The position numbers were made by a program, and so were the translations under genes. A DNA stretch of 64,000 nucleotides from Hyalangium ruber (GTDB lineage Bacteria > Myxococcota > Myxococcia > Myxococcales > Myxococcaceae): positions 1,116,001-1,180,000 of the forward strand of contig NZ_JAXIVS010000001.1 in assembly GCF_034259325.1 (NCBI RefSeq). The letters are read 5' to 3'. The notes under the pieces are model-generated. The model saw only the letters and a program-made list of their open reading frames with translations. It had not been told where the DNA came from and made no database searches. Shown in pieces: positions 34,909-44,036 of this stretch (position 1 is the first letter of the stretch; every line of letters begins with the position of its first letter).

Positions 34909-37125
34909 CTACAGCAGCTTGTCCAGGGTGATGGGCAGGTCTCGGACGCGCTTGCCCGTGGCGTGGAAGACAGCGTTGGCCACCGCGGCGGCCACTCCGG
35001 TGGTGCCAACCTCGCCGATGCCCTTGATGCCCAGCGGGTTGACGTGCGGATCGTTCTCCTCGACGAAGTGAACGTCGATGTCGGGCACGTCCGCATGCAC
35101 CGGCACGTGGTACTCGGCCAGATCCGCCGTCATGACACGGCCCATCCGGGGATCTCGCAGGGTCTCTTCGGTGAGCGCCATACCCAGGCCGAAGATGACG
35201 CCGCCGCTGATCTGGCTGCGCGCCGTCTTGGCATTGAGGATGCGACCGGCCCCCATGGCCGTGACAATGCGGCTGACGCGCACCGTGCCCAGCGCCTCGT
35301 CCACGCGCACCTCGATGAAGTGCGCCCCGAAGGCGTGCGCGGAGTACTTCTGCTCGGACGGAGCAGGCGCCGCGTCGCCCTTGCCCTCCACATGCGGCAG
35401 CTTCTGCCGCCCCAGCAACTGGGCGAACGTCTCACCCCGCGCCTTGTCCTGCCGCGAGAAGAGCCGACCGTCCTCCGCGAGCACATCCTTCTCGGCCAGC
35501 CCGTGCAGCGGCGACGCCTTGTCCGCCATGGCGAGCTTCACCAGCTTGCCGCGCACGTCGTTGGCCGCGGCATGGATGGCTGGAGACACGGTGGCGGTCG
35601 AGGAAGAACCTCCCGCGAGCGGGCCGGGCGGCAGCGCCGTGTCGCCCATCTCCATGCGGATCTTCTCCGGAGCCAGCCCCAGCGTCTCGGCCGCCATCTG
35701 GGTGAAGACCGTGTAGGCGCCCGTGCCCAGATCAGCCGCGGCGCACTGCACCACCGCCGTGCCGTCCGCCATCAGCTTCATCAGCGCGGAGGCCTGCTGG
35801 CGGAACGCGGGGAAGGTGGCGGTAGCCATGCCCCAGCCGATGAGGATGTCACCGTCCTTCATCGAGCGCGGCTGCAGCGAGCGCTTCTTCCAACCGAAGC
35901 GCTCGGCGCCCCAGCGGTAGCACTCGAGCAGCGACTTGCTGGACCACTCCTTGCCGTGCTCGGGGTCCTTGTCCGCGTGGTTGATGCGGCGCAGCTCCAG
36001 CGGATCCATCTTCAGCGCGTGCGCCAGCTCGTCCAGCGCGCTCTCGAAGGCATAGGTGCCGGTGGCCTCGCCCGGAGCGCGCATGAAGGTGGGCGTGCCC
36101 GTGTTCAGCCGCACCAGCTGCTGCGACGTCGTCACGTTCGGGCACGCGTACAGCATGTTGGTGACGTTGGTGAAGGTCTCGGTGAAGCCGTCCTTCTCCG
36201 AGGTCTCCGAGTAGCCCGTGTGGCGGATAGCGGTGAGCTTGCCCTGGGCGTTGGCCGCCAGCTCCACCTTCTGGAGAGTCCGCGGCCGGAAGCCCACCAG
36301 GGAGAACATCTGCCGGCGGGTGAGCACCAGCTTCACCGGCTTGCCCACGGCCTTGGCGGCCATGATGCTCAGGATGACGTGGGACCAGGGCAGCGCCTTG
36401 CACCCGAACCCTCCGCCCACGTAGGGCGAGATGACGCGCAGCTTGTCCGGCGGCAACCCCAGGGCCACCGAGAGGAACTGGCGCATGAAGTAGACGCCCT
36501 GGTTCGTATCGTACAGGGTGAGGCTCCCGGCCTCGTCCCAGGAGGCGATGCAGGCGTGCGGCTCCATGGGGTTGTGGTGCTCGGTGGGCGTGCGGTAGGT
36601 GGCCTCCACACGCACGGGGGCCGAGGAGAGCGCCGCCGCCGCGTCTCCGCGGGTGTGCCCGGGAGGCGGGCCGCCGAAGACCCCCACGGCTGCCTCCGCG
36701 CGCCCTAGCGCCGCCTCCATGTCCAGCGTCGCGGGCTTGTCCATATAGAAGGTGCGAACCAACGAGGCGGCGTGCGTGGCGCGCTCGAAGGTGTCGGCCA
36801 CCACCAGGGCGATGGGCTGGCCGTTGAAGAGCACCTCGCTGTCCTGCATCGCCGTGAGCCGGGGCAGCACGGAGACGCCGGCGTACTGCTCCAGCCCGGC
36901 CAGCTTGGGCATGTTCTTCGGGGTGAGCACCGCGAGCACGCCCGGGGACTTCTCGGCCTCGGAGGTCTGCATGCGCAGCACGCTGCCGCGCGGCACCGTG
37001 CTCTGGACGATGACGGCATGCACCATGCCGGGCGGGTTGTGCTCGGCGGCGTAGAGGGCCTTGCCGGTGACCTTCAGCTTGCCGTCCACCCGGTCTACGG
37101 GCTTGCCGATGACCTTGCTGCTCAT
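34909..37125 (-). CDS. paoC: molybdopterin-binding subunit of xanthine-oxidase-family aldehyde oxidoreductase
   Basis: This 738-residue large subunit carries the molybdenum cofactor. The N-terminal region PVDRVDGKLKVTGKALYAAE is the family signature, and GGGFGCKALPW binds the cofactor. The catalytic Glu705 is in GIKGIGEVGTTGVA near the C-terminus. With the FAD subunit and the 2Fe-2S subunit encoded upstream it resembles the PaoABC periplasmic aldehyde oxidoreductase of E. coli, which oxidises aromatic and other aldehydes. Its start overlaps the FAD subunit gene by four bases. The accessory paoD/xdhC-like gene is not in this window. Confidence 0.9.
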   Translation of the reverse strand: MSSKVIGKPVDRVDGKLKVTGKALYAAEHNPPGMVHAVIVQSTVPRGSVLRMQTSEAEKSPGVLAVLTPKNMPKLAGLEQYAGVSVLPRLTAMQDSEVLFNGQPIALVVADTFERATHAASLVRTFYMDKPATLDMEAALGRAEAAVGVFGGPPPGHTRGDAAAALSSAPVRVEATYRTPTEHHNPMEPHACIASWDEAGSLTLYDTNQGVYFMRQFLSVALGLPPDKLRVISPYVGGGFGCKALPWSHVILSIMAAKAVGKPVKLVLTRRQMFSLVGFRPRTLQKVELAANAQGKLTAIRHTGYSETSEKDGFTETFTNVTNMLYACPNVTTSQQLVRLNTGTPTFMRAPGEATGTYAFESALDELAHALKMDPLELRRINHADKDPEHGKEWSSKSLLECYRWGAERFGWKKRSLQPRSMKDGDILIGWGMATATFPAFRQQASALMKLMADGTAVVQCAAADLGTGAYTVFTQMAAETLGLAPEKIRMEMGDTALPPGPLAGGSSSTATVSPAIHAAANDVRGKLVKLAMADKASPLHGLAEKDVLAEDGRLFSRQDKARGETFAQLLGRQKLPHVEGKGDAAPAPSEQKYSAHAFGAHFIEVRVDEALGTVRVSRIVTAMGAGRILNAKTARSQISGGVIFGLGMALTEETLRDPRMGRVMTADLAEYHVPVHADVPDIDVHFVEENDPHVNPLGIKGIGEVGTTGVAAAVANAVFHATGKRVRDLPITLDKLL

Positions 37126-38108
37126 GATTGACCTCCCAGCCGCGCCAGGGCACGGACGATCAGCCGCTGCGCCAGCTCCACCTTGAAGCCATTGTGCTCA
37201 CGGGGTTGAGCCCCCTGGAGCGCCGCCTTCGCCGCCGCCAGGAACACCTCGGGCGTGGGGGCCTGCCCGGAGAGCTGCTTCTCCGCCTCCAGGGCGCGCC
37301 AGGGCTTGGTGGCCACGCCGCCGAGCGCCAGTCGCGCCTGACGGATGCGGCCGCCTTCCACCTCCAGCACCGCCGCCACCGAGGCCAGGGCGAAGGCGTA
37401 CGAGGCCCGGTCCCGCGCCTTCATGTAGAGCGAGCGGCGCGCGGCCGGCAGGGCCGGAATGTCCACCGAGAGCACCAGCTCGCCGTGCTCCAGCGCCGAC
37501 TCCCGCTGCGGCGTCTTGCCCGGCAGCAGGTGGAAGTCCGCGAAGGGGATGGAGCGCTCACCCTTGGGACCCTTGACGCGCACGGTGGCGCCCAGGGCCG
37601 CCAGCGGCACGCACATGTCCGAGGGGTGGGTGGCGATGCAGGCCTCGCTCCCGCCCAGCACCGCGTGTCCACGGTTGATGCCCTCGAGCGCGGAGCAGCC
37701 CGTGCCGGGCTCGCGCTTGTTGCAGGCGGTGGCCGTGTCACGGAAGTACGGACAGCGGGTGCGCTGCAGCAGGTTGCCGCCCACCGTGGCCATGTTGCGA
37801 ATCTGCCCCGAGGCGCCCGCCAGCAAGGCCTGGGAGAGCATCGGATAGCGCTCGAGGATGAGCGGGTGGTGGGCCACCTCGCTGTTGCGCGCCATGGCGC
37901 CCAGCCGCACCCCACCGTCGGGGAGCTGCTCGATCTTCGCCAGGGGCAGCTTGCGCACGTCCACCAACTGGGCGGGGGTTTGCACCCCCAGCTTCATCAG
38001 GTCCAACAAGCCCGTACCGCCCGCCAGGAAGCTCGCATCCGGCGCGCGGCTGACGCGGTCGACGCTGGAGTCGACCTCCTGCGCCTGCACATAGTGGAAG
38101 GGATTCAT
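37122..38108 (-). CDS. paoB: FAD-binding subunit of aldehyde oxidoreductase with extra 4Fe-4S site
   Basis: This 328-residue subunit carries the CO-dehydrogenase flavoprotein fold (FLAGGTGLLDLMKLGV, then MATVGGNLLQRTRC). PaoB proteins differ from ordinary FAD subunits by a cysteine-rich insert holding a 4Fe-4S cluster. Cys119, Cys129, Cys138 and Cys157 here fit that arrangement. Electrons pass from the molybdenum site through iron-sulfur clusters and FAD to an acceptor. It is the middle gene of the operon: 15 bases after paoA, with its end overlapping paoC. Confidence 0.92.
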   Translation of the reverse strand: MNPFHYVQAQEVDSSVDRVSRAPDASFLAGGTGLLDLMKLGVQTPAQLVDVRKLPLAKIEQLPDGGVRLGAMARNSEVAHHPLILERYPMLSQALLAGASGQIRNMATVGGNLLQRTRCPYFRDTATACNKREPGTGCSALEGINRGHAVLGGSEACIATHPSDMCVPLAALGATVRVKGPKGERSIPFADFHLLPGKTPQRESALEHGELVLSVDIPALPAARRSLYMKARDRASYAFALASVAAVLEVEGGRIRQARLALGGVATKPWRALEAEKQLSGQAPTPEVFLAAAKAALQGAQPREHNGFKVELAQRLIVRALARLGGQS

Positions 38109-38123
38109 GTTCGTGCCCTGGGC

Positions 38124-38780
38124 TTACAGTTTCGGGGTCCGCCGCACCTGCTGGATGGCGGCGATGATGTTGGGGTAGGCGCTGCAGCGGCAGAGGTTGC
38201 CGCTCATCGCCTCGCGCACGTCCGCGTCCGCCGCCCCGCAGGGCTCGGACATGAGGCCCACCGCGCTCATGAGCTGGCCGGGGGTGCAGTAGCCGCACTG
38301 GAAGGCGTCCTTCTCGAGGAAGGCCTGCTGCAGCGGGTGCAGCGTGTCTCCCTTCGCCAGCCCCTCCACCGTCAGCACCTCCGCGCCCTGCTGCATGACG
38401 GCGAGCGTCAGACAGCTCAGCTCGCGCCGGCCATCCACCATCACCGTGCAGGCACCGCACTGGCCGTGGTCACAGCCCTTCTTGGTGCCGGTGAGCCCCA
38501 TGCGCTCGCGCAGCGCATCCAGCAGGCTGGTGCGCGGGTCCACCTTCACCGTCTGCGCCTGACCGTTGACCTTGAGCGTCACCTCGAGCTCCGAGGGTGG
38601 GGGCGCTCCCGGAGGAATATCCTCTACCGGAGGCGCATGACGGCAGGCCTCCGCCAGCAAGGCACTGCCTACCGTGGCCGTGACGAGGAACTCGCGCCGG
38701 GTGCTTCCACCGAGTGCCTCGTTCGCATCGACCGCCTGAGTCGCGGGCGCGTCCGGTAAGGATTGCTTCGGGTCCGTCAT
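38124..38780 (-). CDS. paoA: 2Fe-2S subunit of aldehyde oxidoreductase with Tat signal
   Basis: This 218-residue protein begins with a twin-arginine signal (STRREFLVTATVGSALLAEA), so the complex is exported folded to the periplasm. A plant-type 2Fe-2S domain (CDHGQCGACTVMV with a later Cys) and a second alpha-helical 2Fe-2S domain (CGYCTPGQ and CRCSAYP) follow. The order and sequence match PaoA of the E. coli periplasmic aldehyde oxidoreductase. It is the first gene of the operon. A 78-base gap precedes it from the end of the membrane-protein gene. Confidence 0.93.
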   Translation of the reverse strand: MTDPKQSLPDAPATQAVDANEALGGSTRREFLVTATVGSALLAEACRHAPPVEDIPPGAPPPSELEVTLKVNGQAQTVKVDPRTSLLDALRERMGLTGTKKGCDHGQCGACTVMVDGRRELSCLTLAVMQQGAEVLTVEGLAKGDTLHPLQQAFLEKDAFQCGYCTPGQLMSAVGLMSEPCGAADADVREAMSGNLCRCSAYPNIIAAIQQVRRTPKL

Positions 38781-38858
38781 GGCAGCTCCGTCCTAGAAGA
38801 CGACGGCCCGCAAGCTAACGCGAGTGGGATTCACCGCGCAGCATGTTCCGCTGCCGCC

Positions 38859-41800
38859 TCAGTCCCAGCCGCGCAGCTGGACGCGCACGCTGCGCATCAG
38901 CGCCTCCAACTGTTGGCGCCGCAACGTCGCCAGCACCCGGCCACCGACGATGGCCAGCCCCGTGAGCGTCATCACCACGAAGCCCACGCGGTGGTCCCTC
39001 AACCCCGCATGCACCAGGTTGGCCACCACATCCAGTGTGAGGAACAACGTGCCCAGCGCCAGGTAGGCGCGGATGTGCAGCGCCATTCCCACCGCCACGC
39101 CCAACAGGCACGCGCCTCCGAAGATGAGGGCATACGTCCCATCCGCCGCCAGCCCCACCTGGAGTGAAAGCTTGGCCGCCGCCGGCACGTACAGCAGGAA
39201 GCCTCCGAGCAGGCGCACCGCGTTGCGCGCCGCCTGGGGCAGGCCGTGGGAGAAGAGCTGCGCGAGCATCAACAGCAACAGCCCGAGCGGCGCCAGGTAC
39301 ACCTCGAGCCCGTCCAGCCCGTAGGACAGCGCGGCGATCAGCAGCGCCAGGTTGCAGGCCGCCGCCGCCAGCGAGCCGAACCACCGGCTGTGCTCCACCG
39401 CGCCGATCGCCGCGTAGAGCAGGCCCGAGCCGCCCGCCAGCAGCGCCGCCTCTCCCGTCGCCTCCGAGGGCAGCACCGCCCACACCAGCAGGGGCAGCAG
39501 GGCGGCGAACCTCCGCGTCGCGTTCGCCACCGGGGGAATGCCCGCCCGCCGCGCCAGCACCGTGACGCCCACCAGCGCGAAGCCCAGCACCAGCGCGAAG
39601 AGCGCGTCGTGCTCGGGGCGCAGGTCCGTGGCGAACAGGGCGCGCACCAGCGCGTAGACGCCCACCACGGCCACCTGGACGAAGTACACGTGCCGACCCG
39701 TGTGCTCACTCCAGGCACAGTGCAGACAGACCAGCACCGTCAGCCCCAGCGCCGCCAGGGCCTGGGGCAGCGTGTCCGCCTCCGGGCTCTGGAGCAGCAG
39801 CGCCACGAGGGTGAGCAGCCCGCCACACCCCAGCAGCCACACATCCCGTCCCCAGCGCAGGCCCAACGTCACGTCCAGGCGCCGCTCGCGGAGCCACTGC
39901 CCCGCGGCATGCACGAGCGTGGCGCTCACCGCGGCCCCCATCGCCAGGGCCGCGCCATACGCCGTGACCAGCTCTTCATAGGAAGGCCGCTGCCAGCCCT
40001 CCCGCGCCACCATCACCACGGACAGGCCGCAGACGGCGGCGAAGCCCGCGAGCACCGTGCCGGCCAGCGCGTCCACCGAGGCCAGCGCCCCCCGCCACTG
40101 GAACGCGCCCACGAGCAGGAGCGCGGCCACGAGCGCCACCGTCACGGGGAACGCGGGCGAGAGCATCCAACGCCCATCCAACCGGGTCAGCGCTTCCTCG
40201 AGGAGCCGAGGCACCGCGAAGTCCCTTTCGGTCCTTCCTCCAGCGGCCAGGGCATACACCGTGCCGGCCAGCGCATAGAGCGTCGCGGCCAGATGGGCGC
40301 TGAGTCGAACCCGATCCGCGTTCAGCCCGCGCCTCCGGGCCACCCAGGGTGCCAGGAGGACCATCGCCAGCGCCACGGCGGCCAGGAGCGGACCGGGCCA
40401 GGCCGCGACCACGGGCGCCAGGTGCGCCACGGCGTGGACGAGCAACAGGACTCCCGCGCCGAAGATGATCCTCCCCTGAGAGCGCGCGCCGCTCAGGAAG
40501 AGCACGACGCCCGTTCCCAGGACGAGCGCGGCCGACGGGACTCCCGGCAGGAAGAACGACGCGGCGAAGACCAGCACCGCCGCCAGGGTCGCCCAGCGAC
40601 GCAGAGCCCGCGGCAGCGCATCGCGGAAGGTATCGAGACTCTGGGCATGAACCTCTCGCAGCTCTTCCTGTACCTGAGACAGCAGGCGCCGGAGGAAGCC
40701 CAGTCTCGCCCCTGCCCGCACCTGGAGGAGCGCCGCGGCGGCATACACGAGCCCCGCGGCGGCGATTCCGGCGAACGCCCGCTGCCACAGGAGGAAGCGC
40801 GTCGCCCCCGGAGGCAGCCACGCCTCGGGCTGCTCCCACCACAGCCCCGGCCACGTCGCCACGGCCTCGGCTCGCACCCATGGGCCGTCTGGAAGCGGCA
40901 TCGCGACCAGCTCGGGCCCGAGCAGCGCCTGCTGCGCGGCCCAGAGCCCGGCACCCTGGAGTCCGATCAACAGTCCCAGGTGTACGAGCCCGACTCGACG
41001 GAAGGAGGCCGCCAGCAGCAGCGAGAGCAGCGCAGCCCCCAATGGCATGAGCGGTGGCACCAACCCCAGCGCGCGGGAAGGTTCGTCGAGCCCCACCAAC
41101 TGGAAGGGGCCTTTCATGAGGACCAGGATCAGCGCCGCCACGCCGGCATGCGGCACGAAGTGATAGAGGCGCCCCTGCGGCTCGTTCTCCAGCTTGCGCG
41201 CCAGCCATGGCCCGAAGCGCCGCGCCACCAGCGCCAGCCCCCAGAGCGCCACGCCGATGAGCGGCAGGCGCCAGGCGGTGACGTCGGGCGGCAGGGGACG
41301 CCCCGCGCGGTTGAGCTGGGAGGTCAGGACGATGAGTCCCCCACTGGCGGCCAGCGCCACCACCGAGCCCCGCAGGCGCCACGCGACGAAGCCGCGCGAG
41401 AAGAAGGTCAGCAACGCGCTGCCCACGAGCAGGCCGCTGGCGAGCAGGACCGTGGAGCGCTCGGTGGCGACGGGGTTGGAGATCCAGGCGATGAGCGGCA
41501 GCGTGGCGTAGAGCGCCACCAGGAGCGCCGCGCTGGCAAACCCATCCGTAAAGAGCGGACGCCCTGTCTCCGGGAACGGCAGCGGAAGGCCCCCGAACAT
41601 CTTCCTTCCTCGAAGAGCCTCTGCCGCTCCCGAGGCATCGAGCAGGCCTCTCCCTCTCCCTGCGGAGATGACCGCCAGCCCCAGCACCAGCGCCGGGGCA
41701 ACGAGCAGCATTCGGACGTCGGAGGCATCCCAGGCGAAGCGGCAGAACTGCATGGCCGCGGCCACGCCTCCCAAGGCCGCCAGGAACGACACCAGCCGGC

Positions 41801-43943
41801 TCCGGTCCCGCCTGGCCCTGAGCAGCAACAGCGCCGAGGCGAGCACGGTCGGCGCGCAAGAGAGCAGGCCTTCTCCCAGGACTCCGGAGACACCGAGCGC
41901 CTCGGGCGCCACCGGCGTCAGCCCCGTCAGGAGCACGACCGCGAGCGAGGCCCCCACCAGGGAGAGGTCATCCAGCGGCGAGAGATCCAGCGTCCCCCCG
42001 GAGCGGCGAGCCCAGCCCCCGTGGAGCAGCGCGGCGCCCCCATAGAGTGCCGCTCCCAGCGTGAAGACGGCCACCGTCGCCCAGTCTCCGCCGTAAAGGG
42101 GGAACTCGATGAGGGCCGCGAGCATCGCGAAAGGCACCGCCACTCCACCTAGGTAGTGCAGGCTCCTCCACCGATGGCCCGCGGCGAGGTGGGCCGCCAC
42201 CGCCACCAGCGTGCCCGTGACGAACTTCGGCCACGCGCTCCCCTGTCCCGAGATCCACGTCGCCACCGAGACCAGGGGCATCGACGCCAGGGACAGGACA
42301 ACGCCCCAGCCCAGCAGCCACAGTCGCAAACTTCCGCGCTCGCATTGCCGCGCCACGAGCATCAACCCGGACGCCACCGCCGCGGAGCCGACGCACCACC
42401 AGGCCACTTCTCCCGGCATCTGCGCGCGCGCGAGCAAGAAGCCCGTCAGCGTCACCGCCAACACGCCCAGATGCACCAGCGCGCGCCGCCGGGGCTCGAG
42501 CAGGAAGAACGCCAGCGCGGCCGCTGCCGGAGTGAGTGCGGAAACCAGGTCCACCCAAGGGTCATCCCCCGGCACGAGGGCAAACGCGGAAGCCGCTCCC
42601 GCCAGCACACCGCCCGCCAGCACCGCGTGCGCCAGCACCTCCAGCACGGGCGCGGCACGCGGATACGCCTCGCGGATGGCCTCTCGCGTGGCCGCCCCCG
42701 CGACCACCGCCGCGAGCGCCACTGCCCACAGCACCATGCCCGCGAAGGTGGGACTTCCCGGCTCCAGCGAATCGAAGCCCTCGGGCGCGCTCGTGATGGC
42801 GAAGAGGGCCAGGGCCAGCGCGCCATAGAGCGCCACGCCCACGCTGACCAGCGGCGCCATCCCCTGCCCCGCCTTCTCCGACCGCCACAGCGAGGCCGCC
42901 ACCGCTACCACTCCCGCGAAGGCGCAGAAGACACGCGGCCAGGGCTCTTCCCCCAGCCACATCAGCGGCAGCCCCGCTAGCAGCGAGGGGAACAACGCCA
43001 CCGCGAGCGAGCCCACCGAAGCGCCGTGCAACAGCCTCCCAGCCGCTCGCAAGGTGAGCAGGCCCAGTCCGCTGACCAGGAACGCTCCGGCCACTCCCAC
43101 CCCGGGCGCCATGGCCGTCAGCGCGGCGAGCGCGACGAACACCACGGGCAGCAGGGCCAGGCCGATGCCCGCCAACACCCGCCCCGCCGAGAGCGAGCGC
43201 CGGCCCAGGAACACCCCCAGCCCGATGAACCCCGCGTGGTAGACGAAGAGCGCGCCCGTGACGATGAGCTGGCGGGGCACACCGCCCAGCGCCCGCCACG
43301 CCTCGCGCACCCCCATGAGGGAGCCTCCGAGCACCAGCAGGGCGCCCAGGAACCACCACACATACTCATGCAGCTTGAGCGAGCCCTCACGCCCACGAGC
43401 GTCGCCGGAGGCGTCGAGGGCCACCATGGCCTCCAGGCCCGCGCCGAGCGCCCCCGCTCCCGCCGAGGAGAACAGCGCTCCCCCCGAGTTCATCGCCAGG
43501 CCCAGACCCTCCGCTCCGGAGTCTCCCCCCGGATGCGGGCCTCGCGCTCCCTGCCGGGCAGCAGCCTCTCGCTCCGCCTTCGCCGCCTCTTCCATGGCCT
43601 GGAAGAACGCCGCGCCCCAGCCCGGCCTCCAGGACGCGAGACGTTGGAGCGAGCCGGCGACCTCATCCGCCCACTTCTCCACGTCCGGGGCCGAGCCCCT
43701 CGGCGGTGGTGCCGGGCTCTCTGCCGGGGGTGTCTCTAACGAGGCGCGCAGCTTCACCGCCGTGCGCGCGTCAATGACTTCCCGCTCGCGCCAATCGTCG
43801 ATCCGGTGGCGCAGCCGGGTGCGGACCAGCTCTTCCAGGTGCGGCTCGGAGGGGGAGACGAGCGCGACCCCACAGGTGGGGCACTCGGCTCCGACGTCCT
43901 GGGGACGGAACGCAGCGCAGGCAGGGCAGATCATCGGACTCAC
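38859..43943 (-). CDS. giant polytopic membrane protein with N-terminal zinc ribbon
   Basis: This protein of about 1694 residues opens with a zinc ribbon (CPAC...CPTC, Cys6/9/21/24), followed by a charged cytoplasmic region to about 170. The remainder is a long train of alternating hydrophobic helices, probably around 40 membrane segments, rich in Ala, Leu, Val and Gly. No transporter or enzyme motif is visible. It resembles the large zinc-ribbon membrane proteins annotated SCO7613 C-terminal-like. Starts at GTG 43949 or ATG 43934 are also possible; GTG 43943 has AAGAGG five bases upstream. The gene end lies 78 bases upstream of paoA. Its function is unknown. Confidence 0.85.
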   Translation of the reverse strand: MSPMICPACAAFRPQDVGAECPTCGVALVSPSEPHLEELVRTRLRHRIDDWREREVIDARTAVKLRASLETPPAESPAPPPRGSAPDVEKWADEVAGSLQRLASWRPGWGAAFFQAMEEAAKAEREAAARQGARGPHPGGDSGAEGLGLAMNSGGALFSSAGAGALGAGLEAMVALDASGDARGREGSLKLHEYVWWFLGALLVLGGSLMGVREAWRALGGVPRQLIVTGALFVYHAGFIGLGVFLGRRSLSAGRVLAGIGLALLPVVFVALAALTAMAPGVGVAGAFLVSGLGLLTLRAAGRLLHGASVGSLAVALFPSLLAGLPLMWLGEEPWPRVFCAFAGVVAVAASLWRSEKAGQGMAPLVSVGVALYGALALALFAITSAPEGFDSLEPGSPTFAGMVLWAVALAAVVAGAATREAIREAYPRAAPVLEVLAHAVLAGGVLAGAASAFALVPGDDPWVDLVSALTPAAAALAFFLLEPRRRALVHLGVLAVTLTGFLLARAQMPGEVAWWCVGSAAVASGLMLVARQCERGSLRLWLLGWGVVLSLASMPLVSVATWISGQGSAWPKFVTGTLVAVAAHLAAGHRWRSLHYLGGVAVPFAMLAALIEFPLYGGDWATVAVFTLGAALYGGAALLHGGWARRSGGTLDLSPLDDLSLVGASLAVVLLTGLTPVAPEALGVSGVLGEGLLSCAPTVLASALLLLRARRDRSRLVSFLAALGGVAAAMQFCRFAWDASDVRMLLVAPALVLGLAVISAGRGRGLLDASGAAEALRGRKMFGGLPLPFPETGRPLFTDGFASAALLVALYATLPLIAWISNPVATERSTVLLASGLLVGSALLTFFSRGFVAWRLRGSVVALAASGGLIVLTSQLNRAGRPLPPDVTAWRLPLIGVALWGLALVARRFGPWLARKLENEPQGRLYHFVPHAGVAALILVLMKGPFQLVGLDEPSRALGLVPPLMPLGAALLSLLLAASFRRVGLVHLGLLIGLQGAGLWAAQQALLGPELVAMPLPDGPWVRAEAVATWPGLWWEQPEAWLPPGATRFLLWQRAFAGIAAAGLVYAAAALLQVRAGARLGFLRRLLSQVQEELREVHAQSLDTFRDALPRALRRWATLAAVLVFAASFFLPGVPSAALVLGTGVVLFLSGARSQGRIIFGAGVLLLVHAVAHLAPVVAAWPGPLLAAVALAMVLLAPWVARRRGLNADRVRLSAHLAATLYALAGTVYALAAGGRTERDFAVPRLLEEALTRLDGRWMLSPAFPVTVALVAALLLVGAFQWRGALASVDALAGTVLAGFAAVCGLSVVMVAREGWQRPSYEELVTAYGAALAMGAAVSATLVHAAGQWLRERRLDVTLGLRWGRDVWLLGCGGLLTLVALLLQSPEADTLPQALAALGLTVLVCLHCAWSEHTGRHVYFVQVAVVGVYALVRALFATDLRPEHDALFALVLGFALVGVTVLARRAGIPPVANATRRFAALLPLLVWAVLPSEATGEAALLAGGSGLLYAAIGAVEHSRWFGSLAAAACNLALLIAALSYGLDGLEVYLAPLGLLLLMLAQLFSHGLPQAARNAVRLLGGFLLYVPAAAKLSLQVGLAADGTYALIFGGACLLGVAVGMALHIRAYLALGTLFLTLDVVANLVHAGLRDHRVGFVVMTLTGLAIVGGRVLATLRRQQLEALMRSVRVQLRGWD

Positions 43944-44036
43944 CAGCACCTCTTGGGCCGGAGCATACGTCAGTGAGCCCTCGCGATCTGGGCGAGGGCT
44001 CGCTAGCCTGTGTGCCTCTCACTGGAGGGGGCCTTC

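Noticed and set aside
39246-42152. 968-codon open frame on the plus strand
   Set aside because: Antisense to the giant membrane protein; its translation is Arg/Gln/His-rich without domains.
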